Shown: piece by piece, positions 21,879-63,689 of the stretch
How the letters are laid out: each line of letters starts with the position of its first letter
Position numbering within the stretch: the stretch's first letter is position 1
NCBI GenBank assembly: GCA_021464415.1
Contig: CM038463.1
Location: 2,852,001-2,916,000, forward strand
Reading direction: 5' to 3'
DNA from: Lonicera japonica
Lineage: Eukaryota; Streptophyta; Magnoliopsida; Dipsacales; Caprifoliaceae
Length of the DNA: 64,000 nt
Translations under genes and position numbers: made by a program
The notes under the pieces: generated by a model
Told to the model about the DNA's origin: nothing
The model's database searches: none
What the model saw: the letters and a program-made list of their open reading frames with translations, nothing else

Positions 21879-24099
21879 TAGGGGTGTGCATAAACCGACC
21901 CAGACCGAACCGACCGACCGGATCGAACTGAAATATAGGGTTTTTTTCGGATATTAAAACTACAACGGTCCGGTCTGAAATTTTTTAGACCGTTACTATT
22001 CGGTCCGATCTTCGGTCCTGCTTGAAAAAAAACACCTAAAACCCGGACCGAACCGAAATATTTATATATATATAAATTTTTTGTTAAATATATATACCAT
22101 TTTTCATTTGTTGTAATTGTAAGTTGTAACCTAAATTCCTAAACCTAAAGTTGCTACTGCCTCATGCCCGCCTCTCATTTTTCACACCCACACAGGCACA
22201 CCGCACAAAGCTCTGCTTTTCTCCCTCTATCATCTCTCATCTCCCATCTCCATCTCTCATCTCCATCCCATCTTCATGCTCCACTACTCCAGCACCACTG
22301 TCCACTCCAGCACCCCCGTGATTCCGCACCACCAGTCCACCGGCCAGCAGTCCACCAGTCCCGTAACATCTCTCTCTTTCTTCTCCTAAGTCGTTATATA
22401 TGTACATATAAACACATATTTCTTTTTTATATATATATACATAGATATATGCACCAATAAAGTCCAGATCTAAATTTCCTTAGGCTTTGAAATTATAAAC
22501 ACATATTTCTTATATATATACATATATATATACATACATATATGCACCAATAAAGTCCAGATCTGAATTTCCTTAGGCTTTGAAATTCCGAATATATGGC
22601 TTTAAAATTACGAATCTGTTTTTGTAATTGCGAATCTCATATCTGAATTTAGGCATTGAAATTTCGAATATATGTATGTAATTGTGAATATATATATACA
22701 TATTTCCTTATATATACATATTTCCTTAGGCTTTGAAATTCCGAATATATGGCTTTGAAATTGCATTTCTGTGTATGTAATTACGAATATCAGATCTGAA
22801 TTTAGGCATTGAAATTTCTATTATATGTATGTAATTGTGAATATCAGATCTGAATATATGCTTTGTAATTTCGAATATATTTCTGGTGCAATACTAACGT
22901 CACCACCTACAATTTTAGGAGAAAGTCTTGAGGTTGAAGACAAAGACAATAGTTTTAGTATTTTAAGTTGGTGGAAGAACAATGTTAACAAGTATCCAAT
23001 GCTTTCTTGTGTAGCACGGGATGTATTTGCGATTCCCGTGTCTACCGTAGTTTTCGAGTCCGCATTTAGTACCGGAGGTCGTGTGCTTGACCCATTTCGT
23101 AGTTCATTGTTGCCTAGTACGGTGGAAGTCCTCATTTGTACACAAAATTGGATTCGTTCTTCATCAACCCCAATTAATCTTCGGGATGCTTTGGACGAAG
23201 TGGAACAACTTGAAAAGATTGATTCAGGTAATATTTCCTTTTTCATATATTTTGTTACTTTGCAATTATTTTTTAAGCATTACTTTTTATGTCAATTTAT
23301 AATAATATTTTGTGTTTATTTTTTAGAAATGTTGGGCTCAACATCGGAGAAAACTTAAATGATTCTTGATAAGGTCATAAGGAGAGGCTTCAAAGAATCA
23401 AAGAAGTGCTTGAATGGAGAGTTCAAAATTTATATTATATTTTGATTTTTGGGATGTGCTTGGAATTAATATGTATTTGTTGTCTTAGTTTTGAATTGTA
23501 ATTTGTTGTTTTATGTTATGGATTGTAATTTGGAATTTGTTAGATTTTTGGGCCTTAGATGTGGCTAGACAATAAGACACAAAAAACAGTGGTGGTGTCT
23601 TATTTTAGAAAGTTGACACAAAAACAGTGGTCATGGACTCATGGTGCTATTGGTTTCTTATGTTTTGGGCCAATAGATTTATATTGGATTGTTATTTTTG
23701 AGCATATGAATTTTTACTTGTGTAGACAGCAGCACTGCAGCAGTGTATTCGTGAAAGATGAATGGGCTTGATTTTAACTAATTTAACTATTATTATTAAA
23801 TATTTAATATGGAATGTTGGACTTAATTTATATGTTGCCTAGTTTTTATTGAATAAGTTTGAAAATGGATTTAATAAGGTTGAAAAAACAGACCAAAAAA
23901 GCCCAAATCATATTGGCCCATTAAAAAAGCCCGGACCGGTTGGACCGACCAAAACCGGACCGTTTAAACTGGTCCGGTCCGGTCCGGTCTGAGCAAGAAA
24001 TTCGGTCTGGTCCGGTCTGCAATTTTATAAGACCGAAATGTTCGGTCCGGTCCGGATGCATGGTCAATGGTCCGGTTGACCGGACCGTGCACAGCCATA
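21879..24099 (+). mobile_element. hAT transposon, non-autonomous (2221 bp) with 8-bp target duplication
   Basis: Exact 8-bp direct repeat GCGATTAT at 21871-21878 and 24100-24107. Termini TAGGGGTGTGCA and, inverted, TATGGCTGTGCA. Both subterminal regions are dense in CGGTCCGG/CCGGACCG words, typical transposase-binding repeats of hAT elements. The middle (22440-22870) is a tandem series built on 'AGGCTTTGAAATT...GAATATATG' units. Only the C-terminal part of a transposase remains (22825-23358). It inserted into element C. Confidence 0.85.
22825..23358 (+). pseudogene. hAT transposase C-terminal (hATC dimerisation) fragment
   Basis: The open frame contains the hAT C-terminal dimerisation block: 'FSILSWWKNN', 'YPMLSCVARDVFAIPVST', 'ESAFSTGGRVLDPFRSSL' and 'EVLICTQNWIRSS', with RICESLEEPER-like wording. 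The catalytic RNase H-like core and BED zinc finger upstream are absent; upstream sequence is tandem repeat instead. It is therefore not an active transposase. The frame is intact over the conserved block, consistent with fairly recent decay. Confidence 0.85.
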
Positions 24100-24260
24100 G
24101 CGATTATAATTAATAGTTAATGATTATTATTAACTAATTAACACAATATTAATGTGGGTGCTCTTTGAGAGTGGAAGGTGGAAATATATTATATTTGAGG
24201 AGTGTTACAAAAAAAGGAGAGTATTTGAGATAGTATTAAAGTGTGGCAACCATATTTAAA

Positions 24261-25378
24261 GGGGGCTGCTAATGACACACTCCATTTTACTCTGTAATAC
24301 TCCCTTAAAAAAAATGTTGATTATTCTATTGACATACACCATTTTTTTTATTTTTAATTAATAATTAAAACATTAAACACTCTCTTAAACTTCATCATCA
24401 TCATCATCACCACCACCACCACCACCACCATCATTGCCGCCTCTTCTTCTTCATCTTCTTCTTCTTCTTCTTCATCATCATCATCACCACCTCCATTACC
24501 GCCACCACCTCCATCATTGTTGGTACCACCACCATCCAAATCATCATTCATCTCCAAAAGAAGTAGGATACTTATATTTTCGATATTGCTTTACATTTTC
24601 TTTCATTTATAAATCATTGGATACAAACAAACGCAACAAAAAATAAAAAACAGAAACAAAACACGAAGAATGTTTACTCGGCCCTTAGGAACCGAGTGTT
24701 GAACAGCTTACTCGGTCCTTAGAAACCGAGTGTTATACAGCTTACTCGATCCTAAGGAACCAAGTAAAGTACAGCTTACTCGGTCCTAAGGAACCGAGTT
24801 AAGCTTTGGGTTATTTTTCCAATTCCACTCGGTTCCTTAGGACCGAGTGACTTGTGCTTTACTCGGTTCCTTTCGGCCGAGTATGATGAACAACACTCGG
24901 TTCTTAGGAACCGAGTAAACCTTCATCCATAGCATAATTTTTTTTTGATATGGTGTGTGCACTGGTGGAACTTTTTTTAGCCAATAACAAAAAAGTTCAA
25001 GAAAAAAAGAGTAGAACGATTAGATTGTTAAAGAAAAAGTTAAAATAAGAAGATCAAGATGAGATTTGTGGGGTGAGTGGTGTGATTTGTTTTTTTGAAT
25101 TATAGAGAGAGTTGAATGCTTAATTCCAACCGGAATTTTTGAAAAATCCATAATGGCAATGGGTTGATTTGTGGAAGAAGAAGATTGAAGATGAGAGAGA
25201 GAGTGGAGTGGTAGAGAGTAAGATTGGAGTGATTTTTAGATAAATGTTAATTAATCATAAAATTAAATGTGGAGTGGTGGAGTGATGGAGTATTAGGAAG
25301 AGTGAAAGTATACCTGTGAAGTGTTAGAGAGATATGGAGTGTTAGAGAGTTAAATGATGTGTGTCAATAGTAGCCTCC
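24261..25378. mobile_element. TIR element with triplet tracts and palindrome array (copy B)
   Basis: The left end GGGGGCTGCTAATGACACAC and right end read inward, GGAGGCTACTATTGACACAC, form a good terminal inverted repeat. TATTTAAA occurs on both sides (24253-24260 and 25379-25386). Internally it has (CAT/CAC)n tracts at 24390-24530, then seven short palindromes at 24673-24921. It sits immediately against the right target duplication of element C. The acidic and histidine-rich open frames here are produced by the triplet repeats. Confidence 0.65.
24673..24921. repeat. Array of seven ~22-bp palindromes
   Basis: Seven units each begin ACTCGGT(C/T)C or a close variant and end GGAACCGAGT or its complement form, so each is its own imperfect inverted repeat. 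Spacers are ~12 bp in the first units, giving a ~34-bp period (starting near 24676, 24710, 24744, 24778, then 24827, 24861, 24895). The last three units lie beyond a longer T-rich spacer. Confidence 0.8.
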
Positions 25379-25387
25379 TATTTAAAT

Positions 25388-25867
25388 CATTTGTTTGTTA
25401 TTGAGACTTTTATAACAACGTTTGATTTGATGGTCAGTGTAGCTAAATTATACAGATAACTACAAGCATGAGTAACCCCAATGGAGCCTAAACACTAGTA
25501 ACATTGATTAGTCCTTTAGGCACGAATAATATGATTAGTGCGTAGGCACAAGTAAAGCAGATAATATGATGGACACGAGTTATACCCAAATTATGTATTT
25601 AAATGATAATCGAGAATGGTTGTTGAAAGAAAGAAAAAAAGAAAAAGAAAAATATATGTCATAAACAATCGAAGGGTCCAGATAATAATAATAAAAATAA
25701 AGGGTGATTTTAAATATACTTATTAAATTGTGCTTATTACCCCACTTTAAATTTCTACTCACCCAATCAAAATTCCATGTTTTACTCATGCATACCCAAA
25801 ATTGTTTCTTCTATTATTCTGCTCGTACTCTTTCTTGTCTTCTAACATTATTGTGCTCGTTCTTTGG
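25388..25867. other. AT-rich spacer, no gene
   Basis: No supported gene or repeat boundary, apart from a direct copy of CGTGACATTTGCGGTATAAA at 25870 that recurs at 25958 inside the large inverted repeat. Confidence 0.4.
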
Positions 25868-25897
25868 ATCGTGACATTTGCGGTATAAAATGTCACA

Positions 25898-27263
25898 TTA
25901 TATCACAAATTATTTTATTTTTATGAAATTTTATTATTTATGACCCGAAATTTGGGTCGTGACATTTGCGGTATAAAATGTGTAATTAACATTTGATTTA
26001 ATCAACTAACAAAAATCATTCAAAACGGCACCCAAAGTTTATAAACTTTGGGTAATAAGCATGAAATAAACTTTAGGAAATAAGCATAATAAAGAGGTTT
26101 CAAAGTCAAAATCACAATAAAGTGTTGAAATAGTTGTATGATTCTCGCATATCAATAATTAGACAAATTGTGTATATGTTAATGCAAAATAAACAATTTA
26201 AGAAAATTAATAGCAATGTAGAAAATGTGTAACCCATCGGTTGTTTCAATAATAAACATATGATAAATTGCAATTAAACTATTTGATAACAAGCAAACAG
26301 TTATCATAAAACATTAAGTCTAGAACAGTACAAATTGAAATAATTTTTAAAATATAGTGCATTTATTAAAATATATTTTTTTAAAATAGTACAATATAAA
26401 AATTATTCAGATATTTTTGTACTAATTTTAATACAACATAAATGGAATATTAAAAATAATTAAGGGAATTTTAGTATTGTATCCCTATTATTTTGAATTT
26501 GTAAGATTTAGTTCACTGCAAGATGTATTTTAAAATTTTGTCCCTCATACCTTAATTACTTGACAACTCCGATTATAGTATATTTTTGTTGGATCAAACT
26601 TCCCCTATTCAATGAAAATAGTGATTCCTGCAATTATGGATTTTAGAATTTGGAAAGTTGTTGACATTGTATTACCTAAATGACTTTTTGGAAATTATAT
26701 TAATTATTTTTAATATTCCATTTACGTTGTATTAAAATTAGTACAAAAATATCTGAATAATTTTTATATTGTACTATTTTAAAAAATATATATTTTAATA
26801 AATACACTATATTTTAAAAATTATTTCAATTTGTACTGTTCTGGACTTAATGTTTTATGATAACTGTTTGCTTGTTATCAAATAGTTTAATTACAATTTA
26901 TCATATGTTTATTATTGAAACAACTGATGGGTTACACATTTTCTACATTGCTATTAATTTTCTTAAATTGTTTATTTTGCATTAACATATACACAATTTG
27001 TCTAATTATTGATATGCGAGAATCGTACCACTATTTCAGCACTTTATTGTGATTTTGACTTTGAAACCTCTTTATTATGCTTATTTCCTAAATTTATTAT
27101 GCTTATTACCCAAAGTTTATAAACTTTGGGTGCCGTTTTGAATGATTTTTGTTAGTTGATTAAATCAAATGTTAATTACACATTTTATACCGCAAATGTC
27201 ACGACCCAAATTTCGGGTCATGAATAATAAAATTTCATAAAAATAAAATAATTTGTGATATAA
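25898..27263. repeat. Long inverted repeat, ~565-bp arms, 235-bp spacer
   Basis: The left arm 25898-26463 and right arm 26699-27263 are reverse complements with few differences, for example TGTAACCCATC(G/A)GTTG and GATATGCGAGAATC in matching positions. Each outer end carries the LTR-like start TGTCACGACCCAAATTTCGG (minus strand at 25964; plus strand at 27197). A transcript through it would form a hairpin of more than 500 bp. It contains no open frame of note. Confidence 0.85.
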
Positions 27264-28268
27264 TTACCGAACTTCAAACCACAGTGATAAAAATTTATTT
27301 ATGAGAAAAGAAGAGAGAGATATATGAGATTTTTAGAAAATACATTGGCCAGATGATCTAAACATCCCAAATCCACGATAACTAAATAAGAAAATCATAT
27401 ATACCAATTCAATATTAATAAAATTATTAAAAACTTCATCACTTTGAGTAACCTATTTATCCCAGTCAACATCAAACCTACAAAAGTCTAGTAGGGGGTG
27501 GGCACACAGCCTAGTAGATTCATTAATACACAAGAGTTTTACCAAAAACTATTCGTACCAAGTGTAAAAGAATAATGTAAATATTAATGCATTATAAATA
27601 AATAAACAAGTCATGATATCAAATCGTATCGCAAGACCATAAAACAAATGTCAGTTAATTCACACACAAACAAACAAATAAGTGAGACTAAATAGAATTG
27701 AATAGAAACTCACTAGGTATATCTCCCTTATCCTGAACCACAATCCAAATGAAAATGAATCACGGGCACTTCTATTTTTCTTCTTTTTCTTTTTATATAT
27801 TTTCTATCTTCTCCTCTTTTCTTTCTTTTTCCTCCTTTTTCTCTACAACTCTTGGCAAAGAGTTGTGTGTTTCTTTTTTTCGTATTTATCTTCTTCCATT
27901 TAACTCCTTTATTTTTTCTCTTTTCTTCATTTCCCTCTCGGCAGTATTGTCATAGTCACTCTCTCTTCCTTTTCCTAATTTTTTTCCCCTCCCTTTCTTT
28001 CAAATAAAACTACAAGAAAGCACATATAATAATAGATTATTCTAGATTAGAGCTTCCATATATATAAGTATACTAATTCAAAATTTTAAGAAAAGATAAT
28101 TAATTGAATTTATAAATAAGAGGTAATTAAGCACCAATTGTCAACTATCCAAAATTAAAACAAATTCAAAATTTAATCTTCCTTATCTTATTTATTTCCT
28201 TCTTTTCAAAATAAATAAAGAAAGAAAGAAAGAAAGGAAGATTTTTTTTTAAAATACAGGGTTTTACA
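27197..28268 (+). mobile_element. Probable solo LTR (TGTCACGACCC type)
   Basis: Begins TGTCACGACCCAAATTTCGG and ends CAGGGTTTTACA. The candidate flanks GCAAA (27192-27196) and GAAAA (28269-28273) agree at 4 of 5 bases. 'TGTCACGACCC' is a frequent LTR start in plant retrotransposons. The first 67 bp also belong to the right arm of the large inverted repeat. The T/C-rich stretch at 27770-28010 gives a spurious hydrophobic open frame. Boundaries are less certain than for the solo LTR at 1474. Confidence 0.5.
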
Positions 28269-28499
28269 GAAAATGCCATTCTAACCATCTCTACCCCAAA
28301 AAGATAGTGAGCTTTGCAATTCGACTTAATAATTTTCTTACAAAAATCAAATAAAATCTATATCTTTCTTTATATGTTAGGTTTATTAAGTTTTAATAAA
28401 GGATCTTAAATACTTGTAGATTTTGATAATAAATTTTGTAGGATCTTTTAAATACTTTTGTATTTTGAAATTTAATTCTGCACTATAAATTTTAAATAT

Positions 28500-28890
28500 G
28501 ATATTGGGTTTAGATTAAGTTTACAATGCTTTGAGTACAACTCTCACTCTATATTCCAACACAAATGAACTCTCCACTTATTTATAGGTGAGGCCTTCCC
28601 AAATAGACGGTCGAGATCGATCCGATCCAATGATCTAGATTTACATTCCAGAACTTTTCTATACAAAATATCTCTAACTAAATTACTCTAAAATAATCTA
28701 CCAAGAATATCTACAACTAGACTATTCTAGAATGTTCTACAACTAGACTCTTCTAGAATATTCTAGTAAGTTGGAGGTTCTTCTCCATTATTCCATAAGG
28801 TTCTAGAAAATTCCGCAAGCCTCCATAGCACTCTAGATTTTTCCAATTTTCTTGGACAAAATCAAGCGGGTCGTGATAATATGGTTTTCG
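28500..28890 (-). promoter_or_regulatory. Heat-shock-element cluster with TATA box, probable LTR U3 promoter
   Basis: Three perfect trimeric heat-shock elements (TTCnnGAAnnTTC) lie at 28725-28737, 28751-28763 and 28801-28813, and further TTCTAGAA-like half sites surround them. Downstream on the minus strand is CTATAAATA (28579-28587), ~140 bp from the nearest element. This is the U3-TATA layout of heat-activated Ty1-copia LTRs such as Arabidopsis ONSEN. No gag or pol was found nearby, and LTR termini were not fixed, so assignment to a retrotransposon is inference; the motifs themselves are plain in the sequence. Confidence 0.6.
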
Positions 28891-28899
28891 AGTTCCTTG

Positions 28900-30584
28900 G
28901 AAAATGGGTAAATTGTACTCATAAATCTATATCATCGTAATATTTTAGTTTGAGCTTTACAACTTCTTTATAAAATTAGTTTCACACACATCGGACACCC
29001 CAAAATACAGAGCCCAAATTTGTTAACCCCCAACTGACGAAAGTCAAAGCGACCTTATTCTATAATTGGTTAATATATATTCATGTCATTACAACATTAT
29101 ATAAAATGGACTCTTTGCCAGAGGGAACCTCTCCGGTCATAGAGCGTAGGGTCACATTGTGCTCGTTCTTTTTTTCATTCTATCTAAAATCCCTTTCTTT
29201 GCCTCTTCTCCATTGCTAGAAGTTTTGTGAGCTCAAATCACGGAGTAGTGTACTTAATCGACAGAATATCGAAAAATATGATTTTTGTCTCTCACTTCAA
29301 AAGTGTGTAAGTTTTCTTCATAAATTATATTTACTTTTATAAAGTGCATCATTGATTTATGTAATCCATGATTTGCTTAGGTTAATTTTCGGGAATTAGG
29401 TATTAACTTACCAAACTTTAATTGGTTAATTTGATGCACTGTGCACATTAATAGTGTATTTGAGAACCCAATTCAATCATTTATTACCATAGTTTGTGAT
29501 CTACTTTAGTTAATTTTTGTGAATTATGTATGAACTTTCCAAACTTTAATTGGTTAATTTTTTGTAATTTGTACATTAATGGTACGTTTGAGAATCCAAT
29601 TCTTGTTTCAATTCTAATTTGAAAGCTCTGAATTGGATTCCTAAACACACTAAAGTATTAAACCCATGTGTATTAGAAAGAGGCTGCCAGCAATCCTAGC
29701 TTGGTGCGTAGCTTGCCAACATCAATTGAGAAAAATAGATCAAGTGTACAATCCAAAATACAAGTCTTGATTATACAATTTTTTTTGTAAATGAATTTAT
29801 TGATTTTGGACTTTACTGCAGAGGTTATATTCCAACCATAATACATTCTCCAAACATTGAAACAATCTTGGCATTGTCCACCTAACGTGACCAATTTTTT
29901 TTCCTTGAAAAGATCAAAAATCAATTTTCATTGTTCCTCTCGTATTTTTTTTTTCTAGGTAACAAAGATAGCTAGCTAGAATGAGATTTTCCATGGAATT
30001 AAATTTTAGCCGTTTGAATTGTTTGGAATTCATTCCCACGCATAATCTGATGAATTTTTCGTTAATGAATTTTTGTGGATAATAGCAACAAATTATTTCG
30101 TCACTAAATATTCATTTTTACAGAAATATTGGTTTTAATAAAACTCATCCCGATTATGAGGGGTGAGTTTAAATATTTTTATTTTTTTAATTTTTAAAAA
30201 AAAATTCAAGTGTAAGTTCATTCCTTGAGCTAAAACCCTAGGTTTATATAATAGTTTACTACAGAAACATAGAAAAGGCCTCATACCAAGCATATTAAAA
30301 GCAAGCCATCATTCCTTCAAACTCCATCCCCATTACGAAACCAGATCTTAACAGGAAATAGAGATTTCAAGTGTCTTGAAATATACATTTAACTACAGGT
30401 TACAAATGTTACGCAAAAATATGGACAAAAAAATATAATTAGACCATTGTGGATGTTCAATTCAATTGCTAAATTTGCCCCTACATTGGATTCCTGGTCA
30501 AAGGTCGTATCTTGAAATTTTTTACCAAATCAAAATAGCACTACCGATACCCCCAACACAACCCAATCAAATAACAACAACAAC

Positions 30585-30615
<31 letters not shown>

Positions 30616-31009
30616 TTGACGAAATTTACAAGATCATTATTTACCTACAGCTAAGAAGACATAATAAGTTCAGGGAAGTTGAGCAGTAAGATGCTTATTA
30701 AATTAATTAAATAGTATATACAGAAAGGGAGCCTAGCGAAGCACAAGGATTAATTGTGTAAGTAAAGAAACTTAAGAGAGATATTAAACCTATACCGAAT
30801 AGGGGAATATACCCATAATCTAAATATATATATATATATATATATAATACAAAAAAAAAGGCCTAACTGGGCAAAAGAGACAGTGCAACGGAATTCCATC
30901 AACACAGGTCATCTCCCATATTAGCTTTTAATTTAAAGGTGAAAAAGGACAATAATAAAGCTTAAATTAACGGTTGCTATACACTTAAAACATCCTACCT
31001 CCTCCTCTT
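28900..31009. other. Downstream flank / 3' UTR of the AAA gene
   Basis: Includes the likely 3' UTR of the minus-strand AAA gene (about 30500-31009), an ATA/AAT microsatellite at 30580-30614 and an (AT)n tract at 30823-30846. A loose direct duplication, 'ACTTACCAAACTTTAATTGGTTAATTT' versus 'CTTTCCAAACTTTAATTGG', is present near 29405 and 29534. No other gene is recognised. Confidence 0.45.
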
Positions 31010-61693
<30,684 letters not shown>

Positions 61694-62890
61694 GTTCGAT
61701 TGGATGGATGGATGGATCGATCTGGATGTTTGTTTGTTGATCCAAAATTTGTTGCGGTGAATGAGAAGAGAAATGCAGACTTACAGAAAAGAGGGGAAGA
61801 AGAAGGGGGTGAAATGAATGATTATGGTAGATCAGTTATAAAAGCTTCCCTGACGTTTTATCTACAATAATTATTATTATTACCAACGTTATTATTATTG
61901 ATATAAAATAAGGAAACAAAACAAAAGCACAGTAGAACATATGAACTTTCTACATTCTAATTAAAGGAAAAAGGATATGGTAATGAGTTATAAGGTGTTG
62001 CTCAGTAATATTTTATAAAACTAAGAATGAACTCATATTTAATAAAAAGAATTAGTATTAATTTTATAATTTGGTTTTGCAATAAGATACTTTTTATAAT
62101 ATTAATTTATTTTAAGAAAAATAATAAATATTGATGGACAAAAATACTCCTAATATAAACATCTCTTGGCCCCTCCTCCTCCTCCACTTAAACTTCCAAT
62201 ACTTCATCTTTCTCTAAATTCCATTCAACAATCAGATACTCCCATGTGTCTCACTAACGACCTCTCCTCCTCCACCACCACTTGATTCTCCGATCGTATC
62301 ATCGGGAGGAGCGTCGTTTTCATCATCTTTTTCTTCTTTTTTTTACAGGGACAATCATAAAACAGATATAACTTTTGATTGAACTGTTGGATTTAACTGA
62401 TTTTCAGATATGTTATTCGGAAGACAAAGTTACTATAGTCGCACGAAATCGTTCCACCAGAAGGAAGACTCGCAGCATGAAGACTACTTACTGGAGCAGC
62501 ATGGCTCAAACCAGCCAACCAGTCAAAACTCTACCCCGATTTAGCTGTAACAACAATAGGAATTGAGTGAGAAGCAAGCAATAGGCATTTTGCAAATTGA
62601 TATTATATACGCGAATAGTGATTTCCCACCTATATTTGACTAAACTATCAAATCCGCACCGAAAACATTCACAGCTAAACTCACCCGGAAGAAGGCCCTA
62701 TTCAATCAGAGGTCGTTTTGCTATCGAAATCGACCAATTTCGACAGTCCAGCGGGATTTTGAAGAAAATAAAAACTTATCGTTCCTTTTTTTTTTACGAA
62801 CCCTATGTCGATCTATATATATATACATATATATATAAATAGAGTGGATGTTGATCTCATTAATTTTATTATTTTATGTTTTGTAATGGT
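61694..62890. other. AAA-gene promoter region and unassigned spacer
   Basis: On the minus strand the AAA gene leader lies at 61694-61830, with a CTTTTATAACT TATA-like word at 61835-61845. 61860-62160 is AT-rich. 62170-62580 is C/T-rich with short open frames that show no known domain. An (AT)n stretch lies at 62812-62838. No additional gene is supported. Confidence 0.4.
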
Positions 62891-62891
62891 G

Positions 62892-63513
62892 TTAAAACCA
62901 AGTGGTGCCACCTTCTGATTGTTGTCCAAGTGGTGCCACCTTCTGGTTATTGTCCAAGAGATGCTAAATGTATTTAGCACCTTCTGGTTGTGGTGCTAAA
63001 TGCATTTAGCACCTTCTGGTTGTGATTTAGTACCTTCTTATTGCTGTCCAGGTGGTGCTAAATGCATTTTGCACCTTCTGGTTGATGTTAGTGTCATAAT
63101 GAGACGTGAGATGTTATAAGAAAAGGATATTAGTTTCCTTTTTGTACAATGTCCTTTAATTTATACTACTAATTTTTAAGTGTCCTTTATAATTATGTTA
63201 TTATTAGAATGAGCCTTTATGCCTAATTCTCTCATTAAGGATCTGATTTATATGATTTTATTTTATAATTATATGTACAGCGACAAATATATAGTTACAT
63301 TTTACATAATTATCAACTCACGAACGTATCGTACTTTATTAAAAAAAAAATCCGTGCTACATAAAACCTTAATGTGCTGTAGCTTTGTATCATCGTGTTT
63401 GTAACTTTGCATTGTCGTGCTGTAAGCTTGGCATCGTCGTGCTATAGACAAGCCACCTCGTGCTTATAAGAAGAATGGTAATGGACATTCACATTAATGA
63501 TATATTTACAACA
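62892..63513 (-). mobile_element. 3' LTR of a Ty1-copia element (limits approximate)
   Basis: On the minus strand TGTTGTAAATATATC begins at 63513, immediately after a purine-rich AAGAAAGAG. It lies downstream of a copia RNase H remnant (63700-64000). The right limit is placed at a CA near 62892 but is uncertain. It contains a minisatellite (62895-63085) and GCACGA(C/T)GATGC-type short repeats (63400-63465). Confidence 0.5.
62895..63085 (+). repeat. Minisatellite, units ending CACCTTCTGGTT
   Basis: At least six partial units of '(GTCCAAG)TGGTGC(TAAATGCATTTAG)CACCTTCTGGTTG' occur in tandem with lengths of about 27-45 bp. Some units carry the ATGCATTTAG insert and others do not, so the array evolved by unequal steps. 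Confidence 0.7.
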
Positions 63514-63689
63514 CTCTTTCTTGAATGTCTACCACCAAAATAAGCCTCGTTAAAACCTTGCTAGAAAATATAGTGGGAAAAAACTAGCGAAGGAAAAATA
63601 GTACAACATTCTATTGACTTTTGCAACTGTCTCATTAAAACCTTGTCAAAAAACCCAGTAAGAAAAAAACCTTGACTAAGGAAAAAGTG

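Larger units (their letters stand above)
19819..24251. mobile_element. Mutator-like non-autonomous element carrying nested insertions (C)
   Basis: Flanked by the identical 9-bp direct repeat ATATTTAAA at 19810-19818 and 24252-24260. The left end is GGGTGGCGCTATTGCCACC; the right end, read inward, is GGTTGCCACAC. A 9-bp duplication points to a Mutator-like element. Most of its length is later insertions: a second TIR element (19966-21418) and a hAT element (21879-24099). Removing these leaves about 0.75 kb. No transposase of its own is visible. Confidence 0.65.

Noticed and set aside
24354..24646. Acidic (Asp/Glu/Gly) and histidine/leucine-rich open frames
   Set aside because: Both strands are coded by CAT/CAC/CTT triplet tracts in a transposable element; composition alone explains the open frames.
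24673..24921. CRISPR array
   Set aside because: Units are palindromic and variable, spacers are short and similar, the context is a plant transposable element and no cas genes are present.
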